Positions 1 through 9,724 of a stretch of 64,000 nucleotides of DNA are shown piece after piece (position 1 is the stretch's first letter; each line of letters starts with the position of its first letter). The position numbers and the translations under genes were made by a program. The stretch comes from Devosia sp. RR2S18. GTDB taxonomy: Bacteria; Pseudomonadota; Alphaproteobacteria; Rhizobiales; Devosiaceae. The stretch is taken from NCBI RefSeq assembly GCF_030177755.1, contig NZ_CP126539.1, positions 1,822,001-1,886,000 of the forward strand. Reading direction: 5' to 3'. Below the pieces are notes generated by a model that worked only from the letters and a program-made list of their open reading frames with translations, had not been told where the DNA came from and searched no databases.

Positions 1-11
1 GGTGAGTGACG

Positions 12-1673
12 CTACCTGTCAGAAACTCGCCAATTTGAATTGATCCACGGCTCTGCATTTTCCCGAGGAAGAGGCGTGCGGCCGAGGATGTGATCGGAGG
101 CCTTTTCGCCTACCATGATCGATGGCGCGTTGAGGTTGCCATTGGTGATGCGCGGGAAAATCGAGGAATCGGCGACACGGAGGCCATCAACGCCGATTAC
201 CCGGCATTGGGGATCGACCACCGACATCGGGTCGTCGTAACGTCCCATCCTGCAGGTGCCGCACGGATGGTAAGCACTCTCTGCGTGATCGCGGATGTGG
301 GCATCAAGGTCTTCGTCGCTCTGCACAGCCGCGCCCGGCAGGATCTCCTTGCCCCGGTAGGGATCGAACGCCGCTTGCCCAAAGATCTCTCGGGTGAGGC
401 GTATGCAGTGCCTGAAGTCGACCCAATCCTGCGGGTCGGACATGTAGTTGAACAAGATTTTCGGGGCGATCTTGGGGTCAGCCGACCCGAGCGTCACCGC
501 GCCTCGCGACTTTGAACGCATAGGACCCACATGCGCCTGGAAGCCATGGCCCTCGGCGGCGGCCTGCCCGTCATACCGAACGGCTATCGGCAGAAAGTGG
601 TACTGAATGTCGGGATATTCGACGCCGGCGCGAGACCGGACGAAGGCGGCACTCTCGAACTGGTTAGAAGCGCCTGGACCGCTCTTGAAGAACAGCCATT
701 GCGCGCCCGCCATCGCCTTGCCGAACAAATTCCAATGTTTGTAGAGGGTGATTGGCTGCGTGCAAGCCTGCTGGATGTAGAGCTCCAGGTGATCCTGAAG
801 GTTCTGTCCAACGCCAGTGCGGTCGGCGATAACCTCGACACCATGCTCCCGCAGATGAGCGCCGGGGCCGATGCCTGAAAGCATCAGCAGCTTGGGAGAG
901 TTGATCGAAGATGCCGCCACGATCACCTCGTGGTTCGCATGGACGATCTCGATCCTGCCGCCACGCTCGATCTCGACACCAACCGCACGGCCATTTTCGA
1001 TGACGATGCGACGCGCGAAGCAACGCACCAGTTCGAGGTTGTCGCGCTTGAGGGCAGGGCGCAGGTACGCGTTGGCGGCAGACCAGCGCCGTCCCCGCCA
1101 GACGGTCTGCTCCATGGGGCCAAAGCCCTCCTGCTTGTGCCCATTGTAGTCGTCCGTTGCTTCGAACCCTGCCTCTTTGCCGGCTTGGACGAACGTCTCG
1201 AACAGCGGGTTGTCGCGCTGGCCCCGGGTCACATGAAGGGGACCATCTTTGCCGCGCCACTCGGGATCGCCACCGTGGCCGCCCGCATGCCAGTGCTCCA
1301 TGCGCTTGAAATAGGGGAGCACATCGGCGTAGCTCCAGCCGCTGGCACCAGTTTCTGCCCAGTGGTCATAGTCGTGAGCATGCCCGCGCACATACACCAT
1401 GCCGTTGATTGAGGAAGATCCGCCGACGACCTTTCCCCGAGGCGTGACAAGACGGCGGCCACCCAGACCGGGTTCAGGCTCGGACATGAACCCCCAGTCA
1501 TAGCGCTTCATGTTCATGGGATAGCTCAGGGCGCCCGGCATCTGGATGAACGGACCAATGTCCGTTCCACCATATTCAAGCACCAGGACCTTGTTTCGTC
1601 CGTCTTCGCTCAGTCGGTATGCCATGGCCGAGCCAGCCGAGCCCGAGCCGATGATGACGAAATCTGCACGCAT
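12..1673 (-). CDS. betA: Choline dehydrogenase, GMC flavoprotein
   Basis: This 553-residue flavoprotein should oxidise choline to betaine aldehyde and pass electrons to the membrane quinone pool. An FAD-binding glycine motif (GSGSAGS) starts near residue 9. The GMC signature ([14 protein letters not shown]) lies around residues 78-91, and the C-terminal HPCGTCRMG stretch carries the active-site histidine region. The length matches BetA. The ATG at 1673 follows an AAGGAG ribosome-binding site. It is the last gene of the betI-betC-betB-betA operon, 12 bases after betB. Other GMC alcohol dehydrogenases are similar, but the neighbours make choline the clear substrate. BetI probably represses it. 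Confidence 0.95.
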   Translation of the reverse strand: MRADFVIIGSGSAGSAMAYRLSEDGRNKVLVLEYGGTDIGPFIQMPGALSYPMNMKRYDWGFMSEPEPGLGGRRLVTPRGKVVGGSSSINGMVYVRGHAHDYDHWAETGASGWSYADVLPYFKRMEHWHAGGHGGDPEWRGKDGPLHVTRGQRDNPLFETFVQAGKEAGFEATDDYNGHKQEGFGPMEQTVWRGRRWSAANAYLRPALKRDNLELVRCFARRIVIENGRAVGVEIERGGRIEIVHANHEVIVAASSINSPKLLMLSGIGPGAHLREHGVEVIADRTGVGQNLQDHLELYIQQACTQPITLYKHWNLFGKAMAGAQWLFFKSGPGASNQFESAAFVRSRAGVEYPDIQYHFLPIAVRYDGQAAAEGHGFQAHVGPMRSKSRGAVTLGSADPKIAPKILFNYMSDPQDWVDFRHCIRLTREIFGQAAFDPYRGKEILPGAAVQSDEDLDAHIRDHAESAYHPCGTCRMGRYDDPMSVVDPQCRVIGVDGLRVADSSIFPRITNGNLNAPSIMVGEKASDHILGRTPLPRENAEPWINSNWRVSDR

Positions 1674-1685
1674 GGGTTTGGCTCC

Positions 1686-3146
1686 TTAGAATGGGGCCTC
1701 GACATCGCTCATGGCGACATAGACGGACTTGATCTGCGTGTAGTGCTCGATGGCCGCACGCGCGTTCTCTCGCCCGACACCGGAATGCTTGACGCCACCA
1801 AAGGGAACCTCGACGGGGGTGAGGTTGTAGGTGTTGATCCAGCAGGTGCCCGCTTCCAGTGCCGCAACGGTGCGGTGCGCGCGGGTGATGTCCTGCGTGA
1901 AGACACCAGCCGATAGACCGAACTCGGTTCCGTTTGCCCGGGCAATTACCTCTGCTTCGGTTTTGAAGGAGAGCACCGACAGCACCGGTCCGAAGATTTC
2001 CTCCCGCGCGATCCGCATCTCGTCGGTAACACCGGTGAACAGCGTCGGCTCGATATAAAAGCCGTTGTCGTATCCAGCCGGAATTGCGCCGCCAAACACC
2101 AGTTGCGCGCCTTCCGCCTTGCCAATCTCGATGTAGGACAGCACCTTGTCGCGCTGTGCGGCCGAGATAAGCGGCCCAATTTGTGTGTTCTCGTCGAGCG
2201 GGTCGCCGATAACGGCCCTTGCCGTTCGCTCCGCGACACGGGCAATGAATGCCTTCTGCACCGCCTCATGCACGAACACCCGCGTGCCGTTCGAGCAGAT
2301 CTGGCCACTGGAGTAGAAATTGGCGTTGATGGCTGCACTCACTGCATTGTCGAGATCGGCGTCCTCAAAGATGATCAGCGGTGATTTGCCGCCCAGTTCC
2401 ATGGTCACGTGCCGCACGCCATCGGCAGCGGCGGCATAGACCTTGCGCCCGGTGGCCACCGAGCCGGTGAGCGAGACCTTGGCGGTGCGCGGATCGGTCG
2501 CCAGCGCCGCCCCAACGTCGCCATAGCCCTGGACAACATTGAAGAGGCCGGCCGGCGCGCCCGCCTCAATGAAGATCTCGGCTAGCTTGAGAGCGCAAAG
2601 GGGGGTCAGTTCGGATGGCTTGAATACCATCGCATTGCCACAGGCTAGCGCGGGCGCCGCCTTCCAGCAAGCAATCTGGGTGGGGTAGTTCCACGCACCA
2701 ATACCCACGCACACGCCCAGTGGCTCGCGCCGGGTATAAGCGAAGTCAGCGCCCAGCGGCATCATCTCGCCATTGATTGTCGGCGCAATCCCACCAAAGA
2801 ACTCCAGCGCCTGCGCACCGGAGGTCGCGTCCGCCACCAGGGTTTCCTGCAGCGGCTTACCCGTGTCGCGGGTTTCGAGCTCGCTCAATTCACGGTTTCG
2901 CGCAATGATGATTTCTGCCGCCCTGCGGAGGACGCGACCGCGTTCCACCGGCGCCAGCGCCGCCCATTGCTTCTGTGCACGCAGAGCTGAGTCCAACGCC
3001 TGGTGGATGACCGCCGGGGTTGCGGAATGCACTTGGGCGATCACCTCGCCAGTCGCCGGATAGTTGCATTCGATAATGCGTCCGGCACTGTCTTCGACAT
3101 ACTGGCCATCGATGAAATGGCTGGCTTGAGGCTGTAGGTTGATCAT
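1686..3146 (-). CDS. betB: Betaine aldehyde dehydrogenase
   Basis: This 486-residue NAD(P)+-dependent aldehyde dehydrogenase converts betaine aldehyde to glycine betaine, the second step of choline oxidation. The aldehyde dehydrogenase core is complete: the ELGGKSP motif with its general-base glutamate near residue 250, the nucleophilic cysteine in GQICSNGTR near residue 284, and the EEIFGPV motif near 385. It follows betC with only 2 bases between stop and ATG, and betA follows 12 bases later, so the three are co-transcribed. The product is an osmoprotectant and, in rhizobia, also a carbon and nitrogen source. Confidence 0.95.
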   Translation of the reverse strand: MINLQPQASHFIDGQYVEDSAGRIIECNYPATGEVIAQVHSATPAVIHQALDSALRAQKQWAALAPVERGRVLRRAAEIIIARNRELSELETRDTGKPLQETLVADATSGAQALEFFGGIAPTINGEMMPLGADFAYTRREPLGVCVGIGAWNYPTQIACWKAAPALACGNAMVFKPSELTPLCALKLAEIFIEAGAPAGLFNVVQGYGDVGAALATDPRTAKVSLTGSVATGRKVYAAAADGVRHVTMELGGKSPLIIFEDADLDNAVSAAINANFYSSGQICSNGTRVFVHEAVQKAFIARVAERTARAVIGDPLDENTQIGPLISAAQRDKVLSYIEIGKAEGAQLVFGGAIPAGYDNGFYIEPTLFTGVTDEMRIAREEIFGPVLSVLSFKTEAEVIARANGTEFGLSAGVFTQDITRAHRTVAALEAGTCWINTYNLTPVEVPFGGVKHSGVGRENARAAIEHYTQIKSVYVAMSDVEAPF

Positions 3147-3148
3147 GT

Positions 3149-4666
3149 CTATTCGCCGCGGGGAAAGCGTTGATTGGTCTCAAGGACGTTAAGGTCCATG
3201 TGATTGCGCATGTAGCGCTCGGATGCGCGCCTCAGCGGCTCGAAGTCCCAGGGGAAGAACGAGCCGTTCCGGAGGGCCTCGTAAACGATGTGGCGGCGCG
3301 CTTGGCTCTCACGAATTTCGGCATCATAAGCCTGGAGGTCCCAATAATCGCACGCGCGCGCCCTGAGGCGCGTGAGCGTCTCGGCATACGCCGGATCGAC
3401 GGCGAGGTTAGTTAGCTCGTGCGGATCTGCCTTGAGGTCGAACAAAAGTTCCGGATCGAGCGCGCATCTAATGTATTTCCAGCGACCTTCAACGATCGCC
3501 ACCAATGGCGCATAGGAAGCCTCGGCAGCGTATTCCATTCGCACCGGGGTCGTGCGTGTGCCGCCCTTGGCCAGTTCCACAAGCGATTCACCATCGGTCC
3601 ATGGGGACACTTCGCCCAGGTCGATGCCGACGAGTTCTGCAAGGGTGGAATTGACGTCGAGCGTCGATACCGGAGTTTCGACCAAGCGCGGCTCGAGACG
3701 TGGCGCAGAGATCATCAGCGGCACGCGAGACGAGCCGTCGAAGAAGCTCATCTTGAACCAAAGGCCCTTCTCGCCCAGCATGTCGCCGTGATCCGAAACA
3801 AAAAGAATGATGGTGTTTTCCGCCTGCCGGGTGGTCTGCAACGCCTCGAGGATCTCACCGATCCTCTCGTCGATGTAGGAAATGTTGGCAAAGTATGCCC
3901 TCCGCGAGCGCCTGATCTGGGTTTCGCTGAGTTCGAAGGCACGCCAATCATTGGCGTCAAAGATGCGCTGGGAATGCGGATCCATTTCCTCATAGGGGAG
4001 AGCTGCTACCTGGGGCTCCAGGTGCTCGCAATCCTCATAGACGTCCCAATATTTGCGTCGGGCGACATAGGGGTCGTGTGGATGGGTGAAGCTGGCGGTC
4101 AGCATCCAGGGGCGGTCGTCTCGGCCGCGCGAATTGTCGTAGATCTTCGCCTTGGCGTGGAAAGCCACCTCGTCATCGTATTCCAGCTGGTTAGTAATCT
4201 CGGCGACCCCTGCACCGGTGACCGAACTCAGATTGTGGTACCACCACGCGATGCGCTCGCCGGGCTTGCGATAGTCCGGCGTCCAGCCGAAATCGGCAGG
4301 GTAGACATCCGTCGTCAGCCGCTCTTCAAACCCATGCAGCTGATCGGGACCGACAAAGTGCATCTTGCCCGAAAGCGCCGTGCGATATCCGGCGCGCCGC
4401 AGATGATGCGCGTAGGTTGGGATGTCTGAGGCGAACTCCGCGGCGTTGTCGTACACCCCGGTTCGACGGGGCAATTGGCCCGACATGTAGCTCGCACGGC
4501 CCGGCGCACACAAAGGCGACGCCGTGTAGGTGTTGGCAAAGCGTACCGACCTACATGCCAGTGCCTTGAGGTTGGGCGCGTGCAGCCAGTCGGCCGGACC
4601 ATCTGGGAACAAGGTCCCATTGAGCTGGTCGACCATGAGGACAAGAATGTTGGGGCGAGAGGTCAA
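3149..4666 (-). CDS. betC: Choline-sulfatase
   Basis: This 505-residue sulfatase hydrolyses choline-O-sulfate to choline and sulfate and feeds BetA. The sulfatase signature CAPGR begins at Cys53, the residue expected to be matured to formylglycine. An N-terminal metal-binding aspartate lies in MVDQL, and the [13 protein letters not shown] segment is typical of choline-sulfatases. The C-terminal extension (about residues 450-505) also matches BetC. The start is a TTG at 4666 whose last two bases overlap the betI stop (TTGA), so the two genes are translationally coupled. A formylglycine-generating enzyme is not seen in the window and must be elsewhere. Confidence 0.95.
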   Translation of the reverse strand: MTSRPNILVLMVDQLNGTLFPDGPADWLHAPNLKALACRSVRFANTYTASPLCAPGRASYMSGQLPRRTGVYDNAAEFASDIPTYAHHLRRAGYRTALSGKMHFVGPDQLHGFEERLTTDVYPADFGWTPDYRKPGERIAWWYHNLSSVTGAGVAEITNQLEYDDEVAFHAKAKIYDNSRGRDDRPWMLTASFTHPHDPYVARRKYWDVYEDCEHLEPQVAALPYEEMDPHSQRIFDANDWRAFELSETQIRRSRRAYFANISYIDERIGEILEALQTTRQAENTIILFVSDHGDMLGEKGLWFKMSFFDGSSRVPLMISAPRLEPRLVETPVSTLDVNSTLAELVGIDLGEVSPWTDGESLVELAKGGTRTTPVRMEYAAEASYAPLVAIVEGRWKYIRCALDPELLFDLKADPHELTNLAVDPAYAETLTRLRARACDYWDLQAYDAEIRESQARRHIVYEALRNGSFFPWDFEPLRRASERYMRNHMDLNVLETNQRFPRGE

Positions 4667-5265
4667 GCGCGTTCTTTTCGTTCGAGCCAGAGATCGAGAT
4701 AGCCTTTGACCATCTCCCGGGTACCGGCGCGGTCGGGCACGCCGTCTTGTAGGGCATGGCGGATGTAGAACCCGTCGATCAGCGAGGCGAGACCTTGAGC
4801 CACTTGCTGCGCGGTTGCTTCATCGAAAAGCTGGCGCAAGTTGAAGACGAGGTTGGAGTGCAGGCGGCGGGCATAAACCTGCAGCAGTCTGCGAGTCTCT
4901 CGGGATTGCAGCGCCCGCACGTAGAAGGCCAGCCAGGCCGCGACAATTTCCCGTTCGAACTGGCTCGGTTCAAAGCTCGCATCAATGATGGCGCGGATGC
5001 GCTGCTCGGGCCCGTGGGCGGTTTTTAGTCGAGTAGACACGGCGAGCCTGAAAGTCTCCAAGACGTGGCGCATCGCCGCCAAGAATATCTGGTCTTTCGA
5101 GCCGAAATAATGGTGAGCAAGCGCGGAAGACATCCCGGCACGCTTGGCAATCTGGCTGACAGTTACGTCAAGGGAGCCGGCCTCGCCGATCTCTGCGATT
5201 GTTGCCAGGATCAGCGCCTTTCGGCGCAAAATCGGCATGCCCTTGCTGGCCATATTTTCCACCAT
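4663..5265 (-). CDS. betI: TetR-family choline-responsive repressor
   Basis: This 200-residue TetR regulator has an N-terminal helix-turn-helix around residues 25-55, with the signature segment ALAHHYFGSKDQIF. The C-terminal ligand domain should sense choline. In the family, BetI represses the bet genes and choline uptake and is released by choline. It is the first gene of the betICBA operon and is divergent from choX. A 7-2-7 inverted repeat at 5306-5321 between the two start codons is a good operator candidate. A nearby in-frame ATG four codons downstream is an alternative start. Confidence 0.9.
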   Translation of the reverse strand: MVENMASKGMPILRRKALILATIAEIGEAGSLDVTVSQIAKRAGMSSALAHHYFGSKDQIFLAAMRHVLETFRLAVSTRLKTAHGPEQRIRAIIDASFEPSQFEREIVAAWLAFYVRALQSRETRRLLQVYARRLHSNLVFNLRQLFDEATAQQVAQGLASLIDGFYIRHALQDGVPDRAGTREMVKGYLDLWLERKERA

Positions 5266-5305
5266 TGTCGAAAAACTGGTTTACATCTCCACATATTTTG
5301 TTTTT

Positions 5306-5321
5306 GATTGACCAGTCAATC
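5306..5321. promoter_or_regulatory. Probable BetI operator
   Basis: The 16-base sequence GATTGACCAGTCAATC is a perfect 7-base inverted repeat around a 2-base spacer. It lies between divergent betI and choX, 36 bases upstream of the choX ribosome-binding site. Repression by BetI of both directions is inferred from position and symmetry. Confidence 0.6.
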
Positions 5322-5356
5322 GACAATTTTCGACCTTCCAGCCCAAGGAGATGGCT

Positions 5357-6286
5357 ATGATCAAACACGCCGCTACGCTGACCAGCGCGCTCGCGCTGTC
5401 GCTGGTCTCGAGCGCTGCGTTCGCTCAGGCTCAGTGCACAACGGTTTCTTTTTCGGACGTCGGCTGGACGGACATCACCACCACGACCTCGGCCACCAAG
5501 CAGGTGCTGCAGGCGCTGGGTTATGACGTCAATGTCAAGGTGTTGTCGGTCCCCGTGACGTTCGCATCGCTCGAAAGCGACGATGTGGATATCTTCCTGG
5601 GCAACTGGATGCCCTCGCAGGAAGCTGCAATTCGCCCCTATCTCGATAGCGGCGAAATCCAATCAGTCGGCGCCAATCTCCAGGGCACCAAATACAACCT
5701 CGCCGTTCCTGCATACACCTATGACAAGGGTCTGCAGACCTATGAGGACATCGCTGATTTCTCCGATGAACTCGAGTCGACAATTTACGGCATCGAGCCG
5801 GGCAACGAGGGCAACTCCTACCTTGTTGGGCTGATCGACGCCGACGAGTATAATCTTGGCGACTTCCGCGTCCGCGAAAGCTCAGAGCAGGGCATGCTGT
5901 CGGAGGTCCAGCGCCACGTCGATCGCAAGGAGGACATCCTGTTCCTCGGCTGGGAACCACATCCGATGAACGCCAATTTCGACATGCGCTATGTTGAAGG
6001 TGGCGAGGACTTCTTCGGCGGCGAAGGCGAAGTTTACACAGTCACCCGCAGCGGTTTTGTCGAAGAATGCCCCAATGTCGGTGCGTTCCTGCAGAACCTC
6101 AACTTCACGCTCCCTATGGAAAACGAGATCATGGGCAAGATCCTCGACGACGGCATGGATGCCGATGATGCGTCGCTGGAGTGGATGCAGGCCAATCCCG
6201 ATCTGCCGCTGAGCTGGGTTGATGGCGTCACCACCGTGGACGGCGGAGACGCCACTGCCGCAGTAAACGAACTGCTCGCTCGCTAA
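5357..6286 (+). CDS. choX: Choline ABC transporter, substrate-binding protein
   Basis: This is a 309-residue periplasmic binding protein of the OpuAC/ProX type, with a clear signal peptide (MIKHAATLTSALALSLVSSA, cleaved near AFAQA). The body matches ChoX: the VGWTDI segment, the FLGNWMPS segment near residue 75, and FLGWEPHPMN with the aromatic residues that box a quaternary ammonium group. I chose the ATG at 5357 because the AAGGAG at 5345-5350 directly abuts the upstream ATG at 5351 but is ideally spaced from 5357. It is first in choXWV and divergent from betI. Confidence 0.93.
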   Translation: MIKHAATLTSALALSLVSSAAFAQAQCTTVSFSDVGWTDITTTTSATKQVLQALGYDVNVKVLSVPVTFASLESDDVDIFLGNWMPSQEAAIRPYLDSGEIQSVGANLQGTKYNLAVPAYTYDKGLQTYEDIADFSDELESTIYGIEPGNEGNSYLVGLIDADEYNLGDFRVRESSEQGMLSEVQRHVDRKEDILFLGWEPHPMNANFDMRYVEGGEDFFGGEGEVYTVTRSGFVEECPNVGAFLQNLNFTLPMENEIMGKILDDGMDADDASLEWMQANPDLPLSWVDGVTTVDGGDATAAVNELLAR

Positions 6287-6292
6287 GATCCT

Positions 6293-6319
6293 ATCAGCCT
6301 GGCCCCCGGTCAGGCTGAT
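6293..6319 (+). terminator. Intercistronic hairpin between choX and choW
   Basis: The arms ATCAGCCTG and CAGGCTGAT form a perfect 9-base stem with a 9-base loop, 7 bases after the choX stop. A short T-run follows at 6325-6329. Such a structure can act as a partial terminator or RNA stabiliser that raises binding protein over permease; that role is inferred. Confidence 0.55.
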
Positions 6320-6354
6320 CCACCTTTTTCTGCAACGACCAAAGGGGCAGGCCA

Positions 6355-7194
6355 TTGGAGTGGCTGACGGACAACAAGATTCCCGTGGGAGACTGGGCGA
6401 GCAATTTCTTCAACTGGCTCAAGGACAATTTCTCCGGTGTCATCGACACGCTGGCCGAAGGTGCCGAATGGCTTATTGAAGGCTTGTTATGGGTCCTGCA
6501 AACGCCACACCCGCTGATCATCATCGCTGTCTTTGTCGGCCTTACCTGGTTGCTGCAGCGCAATTGGAAGCCGTGCCTTCTCGTAGCGCTCGGTCTTCTC
6601 TTCATTCTTAATCAGGGCTACTGGCGCGAGACCACCGAGAGCCTGACGCTCGTCATGTCCGCCTGCATTGTCTGCATGGCGATCGGCGTGCCCATCGGCA
6701 TCGCTGCTGCGCACCGGCCCAATCTCTATCGAGTATTGCAGCCCGTCCTCGATCTCATGCAGACGCTGCCCACTTTCGTGTACCTCATCCCCGCCATCGT
6801 TTTCTTCGGTATCGGTATGGTGCCGGGGCTGATTGCTGCGGTAATTTTTGTGGTGCCTGCGCCCATCCGGTTGACTTATCTGGGCATCTCATCAACTCCG
6901 ACACCCTTGCTTGAGGCCGCTGAGGCGTTCGGCGGTACAGGCGGTCAGAAGCTACGCAAGGTGGAATTGCCCCATGCCCTGCCGCAGATCATGGCCGGAC
7001 TGAACCAGACCATCATGCTGTCGCTCTCGATGGTTGTCGTGGCGGCGCTGGTCGGTGCTGATGGCCTCGGCGTGCCGGTGGTGAGAGCGCTCAATCAGGT
7101 CAACACCTCGCTCGGTTTCGAAAGTGGCTTTGTTATTGTGGTCGTCGCCATCGTGCTCGATCGGATGCTGCGCATAGGACAGGACAGAAAATGA
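6355..7194 (+). CDS. choW: Choline ABC transporter, permease
   Basis: This is a 279-residue permease of the ProW/OpuAB family with about six to seven transmembrane segments. The EAAEAFGGTGGQKLRKVELPHALPQI stretch (about residues 185-210) is the cytoplasmic EAA loop that contacts the ATPase. The start is a TTG at 6355 preceded by a purine-rich AAAGGGGC. The stop overlaps the choV ATG (ATGA), so translation is coupled. Together with ChoX and ChoV it imports choline for the bet pathway and for Pcs. Confidence 0.92.
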   Translation: MEWLTDNKIPVGDWASNFFNWLKDNFSGVIDTLAEGAEWLIEGLLWVLQTPHPLIIIAVFVGLTWLLQRNWKPCLLVALGLLFILNQGYWRETTESLTLVMSACIVCMAIGVPIGIAAAHRPNLYRVLQPVLDLMQTLPTFVYLIPAIVFFGIGMVPGLIAAVIFVVPAPIRLTYLGISSTPTPLLEAAEAFGGTGGQKLRKVELPHALPQIMAGLNQTIMLSLSMVVVAALVGADGLGVPVVRALNQVNTSLGFESGFVIVVVAIVLDRMLRIGQDRK

Positions 7195-8228
7195 GCAAGG
7201 CTGTCATTTTCGATAAGGTAGACATCGTCTTCGGCGACAAGCCGGAAGCGGCTCTGGTGCTGATGGATGAAGGTAGGTCCCGTTCCGAAATCCAGGCGGA
7301 AACCAACCAGATCCTTGGGGTGCACAATTGCTCGCTCGAGGTGGAGGAGGGCGAGATCGTGGTCTTCATGGGCCTTTCGGGATCCGGCAAGTCCACGCTC
7401 CTCCGGGCCGTCAACGGTCTTAATCCGGTGGCGCGGGGCTCGGTGACGGTCACCACGAATGGCTGGTCGGTAGATCCTGCCAACTGTTCGCAGGAAGAAC
7501 TGCTGAAACTCCGGCGGGAATGCGTCGCCATGGTGTTCCAGCAATTCGGGCTCCTGCCTTGGCGCAACGTGATCGACAATGTCGGTTTGGGGCTCGAGTT
7601 GAGCGGCATGAACAAGGCCGAGCGCACGACCAAGGTTCAGGAGCAGCTTAAACTGGTGGGGCTCTCCGAATGGGGTGAGAGCAAGGTCAGCGAACTATCT
7701 GGCGGCATGCAGCAGCGCGTTGGCCTCGCCCGGGCTTTCGCCACGGACGCCCCGATCCTGCTAATGGATGAGCCGTTCTCGGCCCTTGATCCTCTTATCC
7801 GGACGCGCTTGCAGGACGAACTGCTCGAGCTGCAGGCGAAGCTCAAGCGCACCATCATCTTCGTGTCTCATGACCTTGATGAGGCCTTCAAGATTGGCAA
7901 CCGCATCGCCATCATGGAGGGTGGGCGGATCGTCCAGTGTGGCACGCCTCAGGAAATCATAGCCGACCCGGTGAGTGATTATGTGGAGGACTTCGTCACG
8001 CACATGAACCCGCTCAATGTCTTGCGGGCCGGCGATGTGATGGCCAGCAACCCCGTAGCGGCGCCTGATGTAGAGATGGACTACGAAACCCCTGTCTCGG
8101 CGGTAATTGACACGCTTTCAAGCGGCGCTGCCGTGATCGGCGTAACTGAAGCGGGCGAGCCGGTGGGGCGGATCACCAACAAGGAGATCATCTCGGCCCT
8201 TCAATCGAAGGATGGCGCGAACGGTTAA
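7191..8228 (+). CDS. choV: Choline ABC transporter, ATP-binding protein
   Basis: This 345-residue ABC ATPase belongs to the glycine-betaine/choline group. Walker A is GLSGSGKST (about residues 62-70), the signature is LSGGMQQR (about 166-173) and Walker B is ILLMDEP (about 188-194), followed by a switch histidine in FVSHD. The long N-terminal segment before Walker A and the C-terminal extension of about 75 residues, which resembles one degenerate CBS-type regulatory unit, are usual for this family. It overlaps choW by 4 bases and ends the uptake operon. Confidence 0.93.
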   Translation: MSKAVIFDKVDIVFGDKPEAALVLMDEGRSRSEIQAETNQILGVHNCSLEVEEGEIVVFMGLSGSGKSTLLRAVNGLNPVARGSVTVTTNGWSVDPANCSQEELLKLRRECVAMVFQQFGLLPWRNVIDNVGLGLELSGMNKAERTTKVQEQLKLVGLSEWGESKVSELSGGMQQRVGLARAFATDAPILLMDEPFSALDPLIRTRLQDELLELQAKLKRTIIFVSHDLDEAFKIGNRIAIMEGGRIVQCGTPQEIIADPVSDYVEDFVTHMNPLNVLRAGDVMASNPVAAPDVEMDYETPVSAVIDTLSSGAAVIGVTEAGEPVGRITNKEIISALQSKDGANG

Positions 8229-8341
8229 ACTGCCGCGCGTACTCGCCTCCACAGTTTCGCGAGGAACTCAAGTCTGCCCCGGTCGAGCACAGAGATTTTC
8301 GCGTGGGCGATACCCCATTTTGGCAATGCTCATAACCGTCG

Positions 8342-8632
8342 CTACAGAGTGACGTAGTCAGTCTCCTGGAAATCTGCCACTTGCGTCTTCCAGAATGTCT
8401 CGACGAAGGCGGTATGCAGCGGATGAGAGTTGTACGCGTCGTATGCGGCTTGATCGTCGAACTCCATCGAGAAGCCGAAGGTGAAGGCACACTTCCGACT
8501 GACCTGCCGAAGTTGCTCGAAGTTTCTGACGCCGGGGATCTCGGATAGGACTAGAGCCTCTTTAAAGAAGTCTCGCTTGCCTTCTGAACACGCCGGGTGC
8601 CGAAGCGTGAATGCAACTGTGTGTCGGATCAT
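8342..8632 (-). CDS. Dabb-domain (stress-responsive dimeric alpha/beta barrel) protein
   Basis: This 96-residue protein begins MIRHTVAFTLRHP and has the short dimeric barrel pattern of Dabb/ferredoxin-like proteins, including FGFSMEFDDQAAYDAYNSHP around residues 53-72. The biochemical role of such proteins is varied and mostly unknown. It converges with choV and lies downstream of pcs on the same strand, with 115 bases between the genes. No substrate can be assigned from sequence. A GGAGAGG sequence precedes the ATG. Confidence 0.75.
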   Translation of the reverse strand: MIRHTVAFTLRHPACSEGKRDFFKEALVLSEIPGVRNFEQLRQVSRKCAFTFGFSMEFDDQAAYDAYNSHPLHTAFVETFWKTQVADFQETDYVTL

Positions 8633-8747
8633 CTCTTTGCCTCTCCGGCGCCTTTTTCTATCAGTTGTTCAGGACCGCTTGGTCAGCGAGCAGTCTTGTC
8701 GAGAGCACGCTCTGGCGTGACGCTGATTGTTGCGGTGTGCGGCGCTC

Positions 8748-9446
8748 TCATCCATTGGGACCATAAAGCGCCTGCTGAACGACACCCGCAAGCACAAGAT
8801 AGATGGAGGTTGCCGCCAGCGCCCATTCTGCCCAGCCTGAGAGGTTGAAGTCCGTGGCGACTGCCAACCCCGCCAAGACCACCCACAGCGAAGTGGCGGG
8901 CAGAGTCAGCTTCCGCCAGCGTGCCGTGCGAACCGGGTGAACGAATTTCAGCGGCAGGAACATCGAAATTGCGAGAAGCACCACCAGCAGGAGGATCACC
9001 CAGGAACTCGGTTCGAGCGCAAAGAAGACCAGCACTGCCATATTCCAACAGCCTGGGAAGCCTGAGAAGGAGTAGTCTCGGGTCTTCATGCCGGTGTCCG
9101 CGAAATAGATGATGCTGGCATAGATGATTAGGATGGTTGCGAACCAACCAGCCCATTCCGGCAGCAGTCCCGATGCGAACAGTGCATAGGCCGGGATGAA
9201 GACGTAGGTGATGTAGTCGATGATGAGATCCATCAGGGCCCCGTCATAGCGAGGAGCGTTCCGGCCAACCTTGTATCGACGGGCAAGTGGTCCGTCGATA
9301 CCGTCCACAGCGAAGGCGACTACTAGCCAGAACCACATCAGATTCCAGCTGCCGTCGACGGCAGCGAGCATCGCCAGCATTGCGAGCACGGCACCTGTAG
9401 CTGTCAGAAGATGGACGGCGAGGGCTTTGTGGCTTGGACTCATCAT
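8748..9446 (-). CDS. pcs: Phosphatidylcholine synthase (CDP-alcohol phosphatidyltransferase)
   Basis: This 232-residue membrane protein has about eight hydrophobic segments and a CDP-alcohol phosphotransferase core (DGIDGPLAR near residue 51, with downstream G, D and D residues in DGALMDLIID). The family condenses CDP-diacylglycerol with free choline to give phosphatidylcholine and CMP in one step, in the inner membrane. Two adjacent ATGs (9446, 9443) are the likely start; the open frame upstream is not membrane-like. Its place beside the choline importer suggests that imported choline is shared between betaine synthesis and membrane lipid. Confidence 0.88.
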   Translation of the reverse strand: MMSPSHKALAVHLLTATGAVLAMLAMLAAVDGSWNLMWFWLVVAFAVDGIDGPLARRYKVGRNAPRYDGALMDLIIDYITYVFIPAYALFASGLLPEWAGWFATILIIYASIIYFADTGMKTRDYSFSGFPGCWNMAVLVFFALEPSSWVILLLVVLLAISMFLPLKFVHPVRTARWRKLTLPATSLWVVLAGLAVATDFNLSGWAEWALAATSIYLVLAGVVQQALYGPNG

Positions 9447-9724
9447 TTCAATGTGGATGAACACGACCACTGGAGCAACCGTCCCCTCGGAAACTGGTTT
9501 CGACGTGCGCGGGTGCAAAGACCCGCCGCCGGCAGAAGAGTTGGGCCGTGCCGACATGCAGACGATGGCGGCAGCCTCGGTGATAGCCTCGCGGCTTGCG
9601 TTTCCTGATTTTGCGAGGCGATGTGGTGCCGTCTGCTCTAGGATGGGCTTGCCAACTTTTGCTTCCCATCAAACGGAATGGCGTGCTGCAATGTGAACCG
9701 CGTAGGGTTTGCCGGCAACTGTAT
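9447..9724. other. Intergenic region between pcs and the IS110-family element
   Basis: I see no convincing gene here. A 10-base palindrome TTGCCGGCAA occurs at 9709-9718, just beyond the transposase stop codon, and recurs at 10745-10754 on the other side of the transposase. These may mark the ends of the element or its recombination sites. Confidence 0.4.

Noticed and set aside
3419-4429. Plus-strand open frame opposite betC (336 codons)
   Set aside because: betC carries the sulfatase signature; the opposite frame has no recognisable domain.
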